64,000 nucleotides of DNA. Source: Rikenellaceae bacterium (GTDB taxonomy: Bacteria > Bacteroidota > Bacteroidia > Bacteroidales > Rikenellaceae). The notes under the pieces are model-generated. The model ran no database searches, was not told the DNA's origin, and saw nothing but the letters and a program-made list of their open reading frames with translations. The stretch covers positions 1-64,000 of the forward strand of contig SUZV01000006.1 of assembly GCA_015059715.1 (NCBI GenBank). Reading direction: 5' to 3'. Positions 1 to 9,167 of the stretch are shown piece after piece; position 1 is the stretch's first letter, and each line of letters starts with the position of its first letter. The translations under genes were made by a program, and so were the position numbers.

Positions 1-48
1 GCGTGATGAATATGGCTCAGCCAGACAATCGTATTTTTTCTTATCCAT
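1..48 (-). CDS. Partial CDS, N-terminus only (runs off the window)
   Basis: An ATG on the minus strand at 46-48 opens a reading frame that stays open to the window edge, giving the 16 residues MDKKKYDCLAEPYSSR. It is too short for the ORF track. The AEPYSSR stretch resembles the N-terminus of some Bacteroidales gamma-glutamyltransferase-like proteins, but that is memory of the family, not proof. The gene would be divergent from the symporter at 244. The sequence beyond base 1 would settle whether it is real. Confidence 0.4.
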   Translation of the reverse strand, partial: MDKKKYDCLAEPYSSR

Positions 49-78
49 TGCCAATTCTCACGTGAGTTCTTCTTAAAG

Positions 79-107
79 GTTTGATAATCATAAATTCTAT
101 ATCAAAC
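79..107. promoter_or_regulatory. 8-bp inverted repeat in a divergent intergenic region
   Basis: GTTTGATA (79-86) and TATCAAAC (100-107) form a perfect inverted repeat with a 13-base spacer, between the partial leftward CDS and the symporter. The geometry fits a dimeric regulator operator, but no regulator is encoded nearby, so this is only a candidate. Confidence 0.3.
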
Positions 108-193
108 TTCATCAAATATACAAAAAAGTATGTAATTTGTATCTATGTGGCCATAGTAGATGTGTCATTACACTCTATTTTTACCACATACGA

Positions 194-223
194 TTGTATA
201 TTTCGCTGAAACTACTACCTTTG
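194..223 (+). promoter_or_regulatory. Bacteroidales-type promoter for the symporter
   Basis: TTG at 194-196 and TACCTTTG at 216-223 are 19 bases apart, matching the -33/-7 consensus of the Bacteroidota primary sigma factor. The symporter ATG lies about 20 bases downstream, so the leader is very short. Confidence 0.75.
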
Positions 224-243
224 CACAAAATATTATTATTTAG

Positions 244-1458
244 ATGAAAAAATTGCTAAAAAACCTTGGACTATGGATAATCATCGCGATGGTTGTCGGT
301 ATCATAGTCGGCGTATTTATGGGCCCCGAGGCCTCGATGTTCAAGCCATTGGGCGACCTCTTTATCCAGCTTATCAAGATGCTCGTAGTGCCCCTCGTAT
401 TAGTATCGATAATCAGTGGCGCATCGGCACTGGGCGAGACAAAGTCGGCAGGTCTTATTGGTGGACTGAGCATCGGCTTTATGATTGTAACAACGGTGAT
501 ATCTATCGTCATAGCCCTAATCCTCGGCGAGATTTTCCAGCCAGGAGCCTCTATCAGCCAGACAACAGTAGCTACCATAGTTGAGGGTTACGAGAGCACT
601 CCATCTGAGGCCGCACCTGCTATGGGATTCTGGGATACGGTGATAGGTATGATACCTGCCAACCCTATCGAGGCTTTAACCAGGGGCGATATCCTACAGA
701 TTATCATCTTTGGACTGTTTCTCGGCTTCGGCATCTCGGCACTATCAAGCGAGAAGCGTCAACGCATCTCTTCGGGTCTAAACATCATCCTCGATGCCCT
801 TATCTGGTGCATCGGCAAGGTTATGCTCGTGGCCCCCTTTGGTGTCTTTGGTCTTATCGCTGATGCTACAGGAACCTTCGGCTTCGACATCCTTCTTCAG
901 GTGGCAAACGTTCTATGGATAGATATTATCGCAGTGCTTATTATAGGCCTTGGTCTATACCCATTGTGCATATCTCTCTTCTCGCGTGTTAAGCTCAAAG
1001 ACTACTTCCGCGCAATGGTCAAGCCACAGGTTGTATCATTCTCTACGGCCTCGTCACTTGCCACACTACCTGTAAATATGAACGCCTGCGACGAGATGGG
1101 TATCTCGAAGCAGACATCTGGCTTCGTACTCCCCTTAGGTGCAACAATCAATATGGCGGGTAACGCTATCTACTACGCACTATTGGCCGTATTCTTTGCC
1201 CAGTTCTACGGCATAGACCTCACTATAGCAGACTATACATCTATCACCCTTGTCTGCTCACTTGGTGCTATAGGCCAAGCAGGTGTCCCTGGTCCTACGC
1301 TCTTAGCTGCTGCGGTGCTCGTAGCTGCCGACATACCTTTGGAGGGCCTTCCACTATTCTATGCCCTTGATAGAATTTTTGATATGATACGCACCACGCT
1401 TAACATTACAGGTGATGCTGCCTGTGCTGCTGTGGTTGACCGCTTCGCTCGAAAGTAG
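244..1458 (+). CDS. Dicarboxylate/amino acid:cation symporter (DAACS family)
   Basis: Secondary transporter of the inner membrane that should couple uptake of a dicarboxylate (glutamate, aspartate, succinate or similar) to Na+ or H+. The 404-residue length and the hydrophobic segments fit the glutamate transporter fold. The family signature is clear: a serine-rich reentrant loop near residue 266 (FSTASSLATLPVN), the TM7 motif near 303 (here NMAGNAIY, compared with NMDGTALY in many relatives) and the second reentrant loop with GQAGVPGP. The replacement of the usual NMDGT Asp and Thr by Ala and Asn suggests altered ion or substrate coupling compared with glutamate carriers. It is monocistronic, with its own promoter and a terminator at 1579. 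The substrate cannot be decided from sequence. Confidence 0.92.
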   Translation: MKKLLKNLGLWIIIAMVVGIIVGVFMGPEASMFKPLGDLFIQLIKMLVVPLVLVSIISGASALGETKSAGLIGGLSIGFMIVTTVISIVIALILGEIFQPGASISQTTVATIVEGYESTPSEAAPAMGFWDTVIGMIPANPIEALTRGDILQIIIFGLFLGFGISALSSEKRQRISSGLNIILDALIWCIGKVMLVAPFGVFGLIADATGTFGFDILLQVANVLWIDIIAVLIIGLGLYPLCISLFSRVKLKDYFRAMVKPQVVSFSTASSLATLPVNMNACDEMGISKQTSGFVLPLGATINMAGNAIYYALLAVFFAQFYGIDLTIADYTSITLVCSLGAIGQAGVPGPTLLAAAVLVAADIPLEGLPLFYALDRIFDMIRTTLNITGDAACAAVVDRFARK

Positions 1459-1578
1459 AGCGTAGAGGATAATATAAGACTCGTTGTGGATGGTTAAGAA
1501 GCTGTAAAAATAGATACCAACTAATTATCCTATTTAAGACTGACCCACATCTTTCCATTCAACCACATATAACAAGTT

Positions 1579-1614
1579 GGGGTGACTATTTCCATTTTAG
1601 TCACCCTATTTTTG
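1579..1614 (+). terminator. Rho-independent terminator after the symporter
   Basis: GGGTGACTA (1580-1588) pairs with TAGTCACCC (1598-1606) around a 9-base loop and is followed by TATTTTTG. The same stem recurs at 25870 and 32665 (see findings). Confidence 0.8.
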
Positions 1615-1627
1615 TGGTATAATGTTT

Positions 1628-1657
1628 GTTATTTGGTAATGAAAACCATCAAATAAC
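1628..1657. promoter_or_regulatory. Inverted repeat just upstream of the DUF4251 gene
   Basis: GTTATTTG (1628-1635) and CAAATAAC (1650-1657) form a perfect 8-bp inverted repeat ending 8 bases before the ATG at 1666. TATAATGTTTG overlaps the left arm and is a spaced variant of the -7 box. It could be an operator or a 5' UTR hairpin over the start. Confidence 0.35.
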
Positions 1658-1665
1658 ATACGACT

Positions 1666-2226
1666 ATGAAACGATTCTCAATTATCTCACTCGCCCTATT
1701 GGCCCTGTTGGTTGTGGGCGTGACTATAAGCCTCGATGCGCAGGGTGATGAGCAAGCATCGAAAAATGCAACACGTACTGCACAGCAGGAGGCACGACAG
1801 CAACGACGTGCCGAGCGTTTGGCCAACTACGAGAAGTATGTCGACTCGTTAGTCCTGTCGCATAACTACCGCTTCGTGCCACAGACTATGCAACAACTCC
1901 CAGCAGGTATGATGCGCAACTTGATGAATCCCGAATATGAGATTATAGTGTGGACACATGGGGCCGATGTATGTATACCATTCCTCAAGGGCTATACACC
2001 ACCCTACTACCCTGTAGTGTTTAACTATGTTGTATCAAACGTTACTGGGTACGTTGCCGAGCAGACCAACGACGGCTGGCACGTCACCTTTAGCTCTACG
2101 CTCTTCTCATCTACGGACTACACCTTCACATTCGAGATATATTCGCGCTACGGTGGTGCCACACTCACCATAAGCTCGCCATTCTACAACAGCGTGCAAT
2201 ATACGGGCAACCTCTTTGCAATATAG
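1666..2226 (+). CDS. Exported DUF4251-family protein
   Basis: A 186-residue protein with a signal peptide (hydrophobic core about residues 5-20, then ISLDAQG), a charged Arg/Gln-rich linker (about 30-50) and a beta-rich C-terminal domain. The pattern of a short helix (ANYEKYVDSLVLSHNYRF) followed by repeated beta strands ending in a short NGYI-like tail (here TGNLFAI) is that of the Bacteroidetes DUF4251 family, whose function is unknown. It probably works in the periplasm or on the inner face of the outer membrane. It has no lipobox Cys. It stands alone between a terminator and a convergent uvrA. Confidence 0.75.
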   Translation: MKRFSIISLALLALLVVGVTISLDAQGDEQASKNATRTAQQEARQQRRAERLANYEKYVDSLVLSHNYRFVPQTMQQLPAGMMRNLMNPEYEIIVWTHGADVCIPFLKGYTPPYYPVVFNYVVSNVTGYVAEQTNDGWHVTFSSTLFSSTDYTFTFEIYSRYGGATLTISSPFYNSVQYTGNLFAI

Positions 2227-2278
2227 AGTATATATTAAGAGGCTGTTCTCTCCCTAAGGCGTGTGGAGATAATAAAGT

Positions 2279-2356
2279 TTAGGGAGTTTAAGGATTTAGC
2301 ATAGTTAGCGGCGACAACACAACCGCATATACCAGCCTAATCCCTAAACTCCCTAT
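2279..2356. terminator. Long imperfect hairpin between convergent genes
   Basis: TTAGGGAGTTTAAGGATTTAG (from 2279) is nearly perfectly complementary to CTAATCCCTAAACTCCCTA (ending about 2355), giving a stem of about 19 bp with a loop of about 37 bases. It lies between the DUF4251 gene and the end of uvrA and could end transcripts from either side, although no strong U-tract follows. Confidence 0.5.
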
Positions 2357-2391
2357 CTCGTCTAATACCCCTCTATGTGAAAGCTTTGCTC

Positions 2392-5214
2392 TTACAGCAC
2401 CTCGCGAAGATACCTACCCGTATAGCTTGCCTCCACCTGTGCGATATCCTTGGGCGTACCCTCAGCAACGACATATCCACCGCCACTGCCCCCCTCGGGA
2501 CCCATATCGATAATCCAGTCGGCCACCTTAATAACATCCAAGTTATGCTCGATGACTATAGCCGTATTTCCACAATCTACAAGGCGATTGATAACATCGA
2601 GCAGTTGACGTATATCCTCGAAATGAAGACCTGTAGTAGGCTCGTCAAGGATATATAGCGTGCGGCCCGTATCGCGCTTCGACAGCTCCGTAGCGAGCTT
2701 TATGCGCTGCGACTCGCCACCCGAGAGCGTAGTGCAGGGCTGACCCAACGTTAAGTAACCAAGGCCCACCTCCTGAATAGCTCGTAGCTTCTGGTATATC
2801 GAAGGTATATGCTCGAAGAACTCAACAGCCATATTGATAGTCATATTGAGCACATCGTTGATACTCTTACCCTTATACTTAACCTCTAAAGTCTCGCGGT
2901 TATATCTATTACCTCCACAAGCCTTGCACCTAACGTATACATCGGGCAGGAAGTTCATCTCTATAGTTTGGTGTCCTGCGCCACGACACTCCTCGCAACG
3001 GCCACCCTTAACATTAAACGAGAAGCGACCCGCCTTATATCCTCGTAGCTGGGCATCGGGAGTCTGCTCAAAGAGCTTACGTATATCGGCAAAAAGGTTA
3101 GTATATGTCGCAGGGTTGCTTCTGGGCGTACGACCAATGGGCGACTGGTCCACAACAACAAGCTTATCGATATGCTCGATGCCCTCCAACGAGGCGTACT
3201 TCAATGGCTGGTCATAAGAGCGGTATAGCTCGCGCGAAAGGATAGGGCGCAACGTGCCATTTATCAGCGATGACTTACCCGAGCCTGAGACTCCCGTAAC
3301 ACATACAAACTTACCTAACGGTATACTGACATCTACACCCTTGAGGTTATGACCCTCGGCACCACGTAGCGTAAGATACTCTCCACTACCCTTGCGATAG
3401 CTCTCGGGTAGTGCAATACGCCTGCGCCCTGTAAGGTAGTCGGCCGTAATGCTACTACTCCTGCAAATATCATCGAAACTTCCCGTAGCCACGATATTAC
3501 CACCACGACGGCCAGCCAACGGACCTACATCGACGATATAGTCTGCCGAGCGCATCATATCTTCGTCGTGCTCAACGACGATAACCGAGTTACCAGCATC
3601 GCGCAGACGCTTAAGACTATCTATAAGCCTGCGGTTATCCCTCTGATGAAGACCTATGCTCGGCTCATCGAGTATATAGAGCACGTTTACCAACTTCGAG
3701 CCAATCTGCGTAGCAAGACGTATACGCTGGGCCTCGCCGCCAGATATGGTACGCGAGGCACGCGATAGCGATAGATAACCGAGGCCTACATCGACCAGAA
3801 AGCCTGTACGCTCACGTATCTCCTTGACTATATCACGCGCTATGGTCTGCTCCTTAGGCGACATATAGGCATCGACACCATCTATCCACTCCTTAAACTC
3901 CGTAATTGACATCTGCGACACATCGGCAATACTCTTATCGCCTATACGAAACTGCAACGCCTCAGACTTTAGACGCGCACCACGACACTCTGGGCAACAC
4001 TCCATAACCAAGAACTGCTCGCGCCACTTATCACCCCTCTTCGACTCCTCGTCTTGGTTGCGCATAAGCCACTCCGAAAGACCCATCCACTGGCACATCT
4101 CCGTACCCCCTGACGACGAGAACTCCGACATATTGACCATCATAGGCTCTGCATCGCCATAGAGGATGGCGTTAAGAGCCTCCTGCGACAGGCTATCTAC
4201 AGGGTCGTCGATAGAGAAGTCGTAGCGGCGACCTAAGCTCTCCATCAAAGCAAAGAGCATATTGCGTCGATACTTACCCAGGGGTTCGATACCACCCTCG
4301 CGCAGCGACAACCTGCCATCGGGAATAATCTTGCGACGATCGAACACGGCACGCTCACCCAGACCATTACACGCTGGACATGCACCCTTGGGCGAGTTAA
4401 ACGAGAAGGTGTGGGGCTGAGGCTCCTCAAAGGCCTCGCCCGTAGTGGGACACATAAGGTTACGCGAGTAGTAGCGCACACCCTCGGTGGCGTAGTCGTA
4501 GAGCATCATAGTACCCTTACCCTGGCGCATGGCCTCACCCAACGAGGTCATCATACGCTCACGATGTTGCGAGCCTACAACAAGGCGATCTATGACCATA
4601 TCGATAGTGTGTATCTTATACCTATCGAGCTTCATACCTGGCGATATCTCGCACACCTTGCCATCGATACGAGCATATATATACCCCTTACGCGACATCG
4701 TCTCGAAGAGTTCGCGATAGTGACCTTTGCGCCCCTTAACCACAGGGGCCAGGAAGGCGACACGGCGGCCATCGAAACCCTCAATCATAAGGTCACATAT
4801 CTGCTCATCGCTATAGCGCACCATAGCCTCGCCCGTATATGGTGAGTAGGCCCTTGAAGCACGTGCATATAGCAGACGTAGAAAGTCGTTTATCTCAGTA
4901 ACAGTACCCACCGTCGAGCGCGGGTTTTTATTCGTTGTCTTCTGCTCGATAGCCACCACAGGACTAAGGCCTGTGATATGGTCTACATCGGGACGCTCCA
5001 TAGCCCCAACAAACTGACGGGCATAGGCCGACAAGGTCTCCATATATCGACGCTGACCCTCGGCATAGATAGTATCGAAGGCCAACGACGACTTTCCCGA
5101 ACCCGAGAGTCCCGTTATTACGACAAGCGAGTCGCGCGGAATAGTGACATCAACATTTTTGAGGTTGTGAACTCGGGCACCTGTAACCTCTATAACCCTC
5201 TTTACCATAGCCAC
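2392..5214 (-). CDS. uvrA: UvrABC excinuclease subunit A
   Basis: Damage-sensing ATPase of nucleotide excision repair; loads UvrB at bulky lesions. The 940 residues match the family. Visible features are Walker A of the first ATPase half (GLSGSGKS, about 35-42), the UvrB-interaction region, ABC signature ISGGEAQR, a second Walker A (GVSGSGKS) and a second signature LSGGESQR. The C-terminal zinc finger is complete (CEECRGAGH...CKACGG). In the first zinc site the leading pair reads CPTTG instead of CPxCG, so only three cysteines are obvious there; I believe this is usual in Bacteroidota. It is the last gene of a five-gene leftward operon, 9 bases after the TauE-like permease. uvrC lies elsewhere in this window (29.7 kb). 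Confidence 0.98.
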   Translation of the reverse strand: MAMVKRVIEVTGARVHNLKNVDVTIPRDSLVVITGLSGSGKSSLAFDTIYAEGQRRYMETLSAYARQFVGAMERPDVDHITGLSPVVAIEQKTTNKNPRSTVGTVTEINDFLRLLYARASRAYSPYTGEAMVRYSDEQICDLMIEGFDGRRVAFLAPVVKGRKGHYRELFETMSRKGYIYARIDGKVCEISPGMKLDRYKIHTIDMVIDRLVVGSQHRERMMTSLGEAMRQGKGTMMLYDYATEGVRYYSRNLMCPTTGEAFEEPQPHTFSFNSPKGACPACNGLGERAVFDRRKIIPDGRLSLREGGIEPLGKYRRNMLFALMESLGRRYDFSIDDPVDSLSQEALNAILYGDAEPMMVNMSEFSSSGGTEMCQWMGLSEWLMRNQDEESKRGDKWREQFLVMECCPECRGARLKSEALQFRIGDKSIADVSQMSITEFKEWIDGVDAYMSPKEQTIARDIVKEIRERTGFLVDVGLGYLSLSRASRTISGGEAQRIRLATQIGSKLVNVLYILDEPSIGLHQRDNRRLIDSLKRLRDAGNSVIVVEHDEDMMRSADYIVDVGPLAGRRGGNIVATGSFDDICRSSSITADYLTGRRRIALPESYRKGSGEYLTLRGAEGHNLKGVDVSIPLGKFVCVTGVSGSGKSSLINGTLRPILSRELYRSYDQPLKYASLEGIEHIDKLVVVDQSPIGRTPRSNPATYTNLFADIRKLFEQTPDAQLRGYKAGRFSFNVKGGRCEECRGAGHQTIEMNFLPDVYVRCKACGGNRYNRETLEVKYKGKSINDVLNMTINMAVEFFEHIPSIYQKLRAIQEVGLGYLTLGQPCTTLSGGESQRIKLATELSKRDTGRTLYILDEPTTGLHFEDIRQLLDVINRLVDCGNTAIVIEHNLDVIKVADWIIDMGPEGGSGGGYVVAEGTPKDIAQVEASYTGRYLREVL

Positions 5215-5223
5215 AGACTACCG

Positions 5224-6000
5224 TTATAATAGGTGAGAAAGGAGTGTCTGGAGCGATATCCACCCCATAAGGTCGATAAAGAATACAACGATGATAAAGA
5301 GCGTAAACCAGCGCACAAACTTAACGCCCCAGCTCATAGCCCAGTGCGATGCCATCACAGCACCAAGGATATTGCCCACACCATGTAGCAGGCCTGCCAC
5401 CCACTCTACCTGACCATTATAGATAAATACCGCAAGTGCAAAGGGTGTCGAGATAAAGATTACAAAGCCCTTAATCACATTTGCGGTGATAATATCGAGG
5501 TTCATAGTCCAAATGGTGATGGCTAAGATAAGAAAGCCAAGACCTATGTATATGTAACCACCGTAGAAGCCTATGATAAAGAACCATATATAGTGCCACC
5601 ACTTGATATCGAGGCCATGGCCGCCCGTAACAGTCTGCTTATCCTTACCAAGGAGTAGGTAGACGAGGATGATGGCCAACACCACACTAAGACATATCTT
5701 GAATATCGACTCGCTAACCTCCGATGCCACCATAGCACCGATGATATTACCGACAATGGCAGGTATCGACAATAGCAAGCCACTCTTGATATGCAGCATA
5801 CCCTTACGCAGGAACGACACCGTAGCCGATAGGTTTTGCAACAACACCGCTATACGATTCGTGCCATTGGCAATACTTATAGGCATACCCATAGCCATAA
5901 ATAGCGACATTGTAATTACCGAACCACCACCACCCAACGTGTTGATGATACCGACAATAACTCCAGATACCAAAAGCAGTACAATCTCATTTACACTCAT
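5224..6000 (-). CDS. TauE/SafE-family membrane permease
   Basis: A 258-residue, strongly hydrophobic protein with about eight transmembrane segments and the N-terminal GxxxGxxNTLGGGGSVITM motif of the TauE/SafE (DUF81) family. Members are proposed to export or import sulfite, sulfoacetate or other small organic anions; the substrate is not evident here. It lies 16 bases behind the omega-amidase and 9 bases ahead of uvrA in the same operon. Confidence 0.9.
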   Translation of the reverse strand: MSVNEIVLLLVSGVIVGIINTLGGGGSVITMSLFMAMGMPISIANGTNRIAVLLQNLSATVSFLRKGMLHIKSGLLLSIPAIVGNIIGAMVASEVSESIFKICLSVVLAIILVYLLLGKDKQTVTGGHGLDIKWWHYIWFFIIGFYGGYIYIGLGFLILAITIWTMNLDIITANVIKGFVIFISTPFALAVFIYNGQVEWVAGLLHGVGNILGAVMASHWAMSWGVKFVRWFTLFIIVVFFIDLMGWISLQTLLSHLL

Positions 6001-6016
6001 ACATTCTCTCTCAATA

Positions 6017-6772
6017 TTATATCAGTTCAAAGTCATCGGCATCGCGACTCACGTTAAAACGCGAGCGAAATATAGCCAACGCCTCCATATCTATATCCGC
6101 AACGGCAACACCCTCCGACGAGCCCATATCGACTAACTCTACACCACGTGCATCGATAATTGCCGAGTCGCCAACATACTCCAACGTCGGCTCAGAGCCT
6201 ATGCGGTTAACCCCCACGACATAGGCCTGATTCTCTATGGCGCGAGCACGAAGCAAGGTGTACCACACCTCTCTGCGAGGCTTGGGCCACAAGGCCGAGT
6301 ATATCGCCACATCGTAGTCGCCACGCTGGCGGCTCCACACTGGAAAGCGTAGGTCGTAACACACCTCCAACAGATACCTTACACCTCGCCAGAGGACCAC
6401 CTTGCGCTCGCCACCTGCCGTATAGTTTAGAGCCTCGTCACCTACAGAGAAGAGGTGTCGCTTATCGTAGTACTCCACCCTGCCATCGGGCATCACAAAG
6501 TACATACGGTTGCGGTTCTCGCCATCGACACTCACCGCCACAGAGCCCACAACAGCGGCACCAAGGCGACGAGAAAGTCGCTGCATCCACTCTAATGTAT
6601 CACCCATATCTGCAACACCCTCGGGGTCGACAACAAAGCCTGTTTGAAACATCTCCGAGAGCACCACGACATCTGCCACTACGCCATCGAGCATACGCTC
6701 TATAGCCTGCTGGTTCGCTTTGATATCGCGCCACACAATGTCGCGCTGGAGTATGGCCACACGCTGTTTCAT
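6017..6772 (-). CDS. Carbon-nitrogen hydrolase, omega-amidase (YafV/Nit2-like)
   Basis: Nitrilase-superfamily amidase of 251 residues. The Glu-Lys-Cys triad is visible: E40 in VVLSEMFQTGF, K104 in YYDKRHLFS and C138 in LEVCYDLRFPVWSR. The CYDLRFP and PKPRREVW blocks are those of YafV/Nit2 omega-amidases, which hydrolyse alpha-ketoglutaramate and alpha-ketosuccinamate to 2-oxoacids plus ammonia and clean up transamination side products. The assignment to omega-amidase rather than another nitrilase branch is inference from these blocks. Its start overlaps the methyltransferase stop by 4 bases (ATGA type), so the two are probably translationally coupled. Confidence 0.85.
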   Translation of the reverse strand: MKQRVAILQRDIVWRDIKANQQAIERMLDGVVADVVVLSEMFQTGFVVDPEGVADMGDTLEWMQRLSRRLGAAVVGSVAVSVDGENRNRMYFVMPDGRVEYYDKRHLFSVGDEALNYTAGGERKVVLWRGVRYLLEVCYDLRFPVWSRQRGDYDVAIYSALWPKPRREVWYTLLRARAIENQAYVVGVNRIGSEPTLEYVGDSAIIDARGVELVDMGSSEGVAVADIDMEALAIFRSRFNVSRDADDFELI

Positions 6773-7530
6773 AACTTTGTCGCTATATAAAAGAGGTCAA
6801 AACAGCTATCCGAGACCTCAGCGAGGCTATAATCCTCCATCGCAATGCCCTCGGTAAGCTCCCTATTGGCACTATGCAGACGACGACGATTAATTCTATT
6901 CATAATGTCGTATGGCATCTGCAATAGCCATCGTGGCAACCACCACTGCATATTAAGCACATCGAAGCGCATAATGCGACGCACCGACTCACGATTCTTC
7001 TCGTAGTAACGCCATACGCGCTCGTTACCGACCACGCCACACTCCTCGATACTACCAAAGCTACCGAGCAACTCCCTTAGCTCCTCGGGGTTATACTCCC
7101 TAACGTGCCAAGGGTTGCGCGTAAGCGACATAGGCCTATTTGGGGTGCTTACAATAAATCGTCCACCAGGCTTAAGCACTCGGCGCACCTCGCTGATAAA
7201 GAGCTTATCGCGCTTGATATGCTCAATCACCTGAAACGACACCACAAAGTCAAACGTAGCATCGGCAAATGGGAGTGGTGGCACCGTAGCTAAGATAAAC
7301 TCGACATTGGGGGCAAGCGAACCTGTGTCTATAGCACAGTACTTATCTAAGGTCACAAAGCGCGACGCATAAGGTGCTACGATATCTATACCGTAACCCG
7401 TACCCGTACCTATCTCAAGGACATCACCCGAGATACGCTTTGCCGCCTCATGATACGCCAAGCGTGAACGCTGAAAGACGTAGTTATCACTCGCCTCGCA
7501 CGATACCCTCTCCGCTGTGTTTATAGACAT
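6769..7530 (-). CDS. Class I SAM-dependent methyltransferase
   Basis: A 253-residue Rossmann-fold methyltransferase. Motif I is LEIGTGTGYGIDI (about residues 36-48), an acidic motif II follows (TLDKY), and FVVSFQVIEHI and LKPGGRFIVSTPN mark motifs IV-V of the methyltransferase 11 group. The acceptor is unknown; the family includes enzymes for small molecules, quinones and lipids. The C-terminal half is rich in Arg and Trp and could face a membrane or RNA. It lies 9 bases downstream of the CvfB-like gene and overlaps the next gene. Confidence 0.85.
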   Translation of the reverse strand: MSINTAERVSCEASDNYVFQRSRLAYHEAAKRISGDVLEIGTGTGYGIDIVAPYASRFVTLDKYCAIDTGSLAPNVEFILATVPPLPFADATFDFVVSFQVIEHIKRDKLFISEVRRVLKPGGRFIVSTPNRPMSLTRNPWHVREYNPEELRELLGSFGSIEECGVVGNERVWRYYEKNRESVRRIMRFDVLNMQWWLPRWLLQMPYDIMNRINRRRLHSANRELTEGIAMEDYSLAEVSDSCFDLFYIATKL

Positions 7531-7539
7531 AACCTACTG

Positions 7540-8379
7540 CTACTTATTAATTTGCTCGATACCCGTCTCTGTTTGACGCACCTTGCCCTGCTTAAGCAAC
7601 ATACCCAAGGCGCGCTTGAACACCTTCTTGCTCATACCCGTAAGGCGCGACACATCCTTCGGGTCGCTCTTATCGTTTAGGCCCAGCTTGCCGCCACCCT
7701 TAGCCAACATCTCTTCGAGCTTAACTACCGAGGTCTCAACCTCGGCAAGGCCCTGTTGCTGGAGGCTTACATCGATCCGCATATCGTCGGTAATCTTACG
7801 CACCCAGCCACGACAACGCTCACCAATATGTATAGGTCTAAAGAGCTGATTCTTGTATATCATACCCCAGTGGCGATTGTCAATAACTACTCGATAGCCA
7901 ATAGGTGTCTCAAAGGCAACCAACACATCCACCTCATCGCCATACTTAACCGTAAGGGGGTCATCGTTGTATATAAAAGGCTTTATCTTGTTTGTCGCCA
8001 CGCATCGTCCTGTGCGCTCGTCGATATACATATATACCACCGTCAGCTGGCCTGCAACGACACCGCCCTGCTGATTACGATTGGGCAGGAAGAGATGCTT
8101 GCCCGAGAGTCCCCAATCGAGAAACGCTCCATGTATGCTTTTGTCTACAACCTTAAGCGCAGCAACCTCGCCAGCCCTGATAAGAGGCCTCTCGGTTGAG
8201 GCGACAAGACGGTCCTCCGAGTCGTGATATACAAAGACCTCTATAGAGTCCCCCTCCTTCATATCCAAGCGCGTAAAGCGGTTCGGAAGCAACACCTCAA
8301 CACCCTCATCATCAATAAGGTATAGTCCGAAATCCGATATTCGGCTCACCTTAAGTACCTGCATTTCACCAGTTCTCAT
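7540..8379 (-). CDS. S1 RNA-binding protein of the CvfB/YitL family
   Basis: A 279-residue protein with tandem S1-like OB folds (about 1-60, 65-130 and 145-205) and a C-terminal winged-helix segment (SDPKDVSRLTGMSKKVFKRALGMLLKQGKV) as in CvfB. Members bind RNA and affect virulence or stress gene expression in Firmicutes; the role in Bacteroidota is not well known. It is the first gene of the operon that ends with uvrA. A degenerate -7 box (TACCTTTA on the minus strand, 8440-8447) lies about 60 bases upstream of the ATG. Confidence 0.85.
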   Translation of the reverse strand: MRTGEMQVLKVSRISDFGLYLIDDEGVEVLLPNRFTRLDMKEGDSIEVFVYHDSEDRLVASTERPLIRAGEVAALKVVDKSIHGAFLDWGLSGKHLFLPNRNQQGGVVAGQLTVVYMYIDERTGRCVATNKIKPFIYNDDPLTVKYGDEVDVLVAFETPIGYRVVIDNRHWGMIYKNQLFRPIHIGERCRGWVRKITDDMRIDVSLQQQGLAEVETSVVKLEEMLAKGGGKLGLNDKSDPKDVSRLTGMSKKVFKRALGMLLKQGKVRQTETGIEQINK

Positions 8380-8675
8380 AACACCATTGTTTCACTTCGC
8401 TGCGCACATACCATACGCACACAGCAATATATAAGTGTGTAAAGGTAGGTATTTTCCACGACATTTCAAAGCGCAGCCGATATTTTCAACAAAACTTGCG
8501 AAGTTTATACAACCGAGGCGCGTGATAGCAGAGATATTGCTCTTGGCTATCCTTTTAGCTTGCACGTAAGATGGTGGCAACCCAAGTGCCTAAGAGGGCG
8601 CGCCTAAAGTCCTTTTTAGGGTGGGCGGTGGCGTTAAAGCGTAGCATCCTCTTTGTATTCACCCTTCACCGATAG
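8380..8675. other. Intergenic region with no convincing gene
   Basis: The stretch between the CvfB gene and the terminator of the histone-like gene contains only the weak TACCTTTA element and short hairpin-forming sequences (for example GATAGC...GCTATC near 8524-8550). The 62-codon ORF at 8392-8580 has no homology I recognise and is probably chance. Confidence 0.5.
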
Positions 8676-8724
8676 ACAAAAAAATCCCCAGTGTTATAAC
8701 TTCAATAGCTACGAACACTGAGGA
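8676..8724 (-). terminator. Rho-independent terminator of the histone-like gene
   Basis: On the minus strand CCTCAGTGTT and AACACTGGGG pair around a roughly 20-base loop and are followed by ATTTTTTTG. It lies about 40 bases downstream of the stop codon at 8764. Confidence 0.85.
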
Positions 8725-8763
8725 ATATAGTAAAGATAGACGCGCTATCTTACAGAAGCATTA

Positions 8764-8940
8764 CTACTTCTTAGACTCTGCTACAGATACCTGACGGAAC
8801 TCCTTCAAAAGCTTTGAAAGCTCCAATGCAGCCTTACGTGCGCGTGTACCCGCTGCCTTATTATTCTTCTCTACCTGCAATGCTGCATCCTTTGCAAACG
8901 CCTCGTACTTTGCTGCGATGTTTTCTACTAATGTCTTCAT
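8764..8940 (-). CDS. Histone H1-like DNA-binding protein (Hc1 family)
   Basis: The track gives an 82-residue ORF, but the real start is the internal ATG at 8938-8940, giving 58 residues starting MKTLVENIAAKYEAF. The upstream residues lie in the promoter. The small, Lys- and Ala-rich helical protein with NKAAGTRARKAALELSKLLKEFR and the ending VSVAESKK matches the Bacteroidetes branch of the Hc1-like proteins. It should bind DNA non-specifically and help organise the nucleoid. It is a single-gene unit with its own promoter and strong terminator, divergent from feoAB. Confidence 0.88.
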   Translation of the reverse strand: MKTLVENIAAKYEAFAKDAALQVEKNNKAAGTRARKAALELSKLLKEFRQVSVAESKK

Positions 8941-8972
8941 ATCAATAAATGTATTAAAGGTTTTTCGTTTTG

Positions 8973-9001
8973 CAAAGTTATAAAATATTTTTGTTTTGCA
9001 A
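8973..9001 (-). promoter_or_regulatory. Promoter of the histone-like gene
   Basis: Minus-strand TAACTTTG (8973-8980) is a good -7 element, with TTG about 18 bases upstream. It fixes the downstream ATG at 8940 as the start. Confidence 0.7.
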
Positions 9002-9108
9002 GTATTTTCCAAGTTTTTTTAAACATAATTCAGTGATTTACCGACAAATCGCCATTTTGACCACAACACAAAGATATCCCCAACTACGCAAATACCTAAA
9101 AGTGGGTA

Positions 9109-9139
9109 TTGCACCTATGTTATATATTAACTACCTTTG
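9109..9139 (+). promoter_or_regulatory. Promoter of feoAB
   Basis: TTG at 9109-9111 and TACCTTTG at 9132-9139 are 20 bases apart. The ATG at 9168 follows after about 28 bases, which rules out the upstream 66 codons of the track ORF. No clear Fur-box was seen. Confidence 0.75.
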
Positions 9140-9167
9140 CGGACTAAATAATAAATTATACTGCACA

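Noticed and set aside
8392-8580. 62-codon ORF upstream of the CvfB gene
   Set aside because: No recognisable motif and no promoter of its own; it overlaps the CvfB promoter region.
8970-9167. 66-residue N-terminal extension of FeoAB in the track
   Set aside because: The feoAB promoter lies inside it and the FeoA domain begins exactly at the ATG at 9168.
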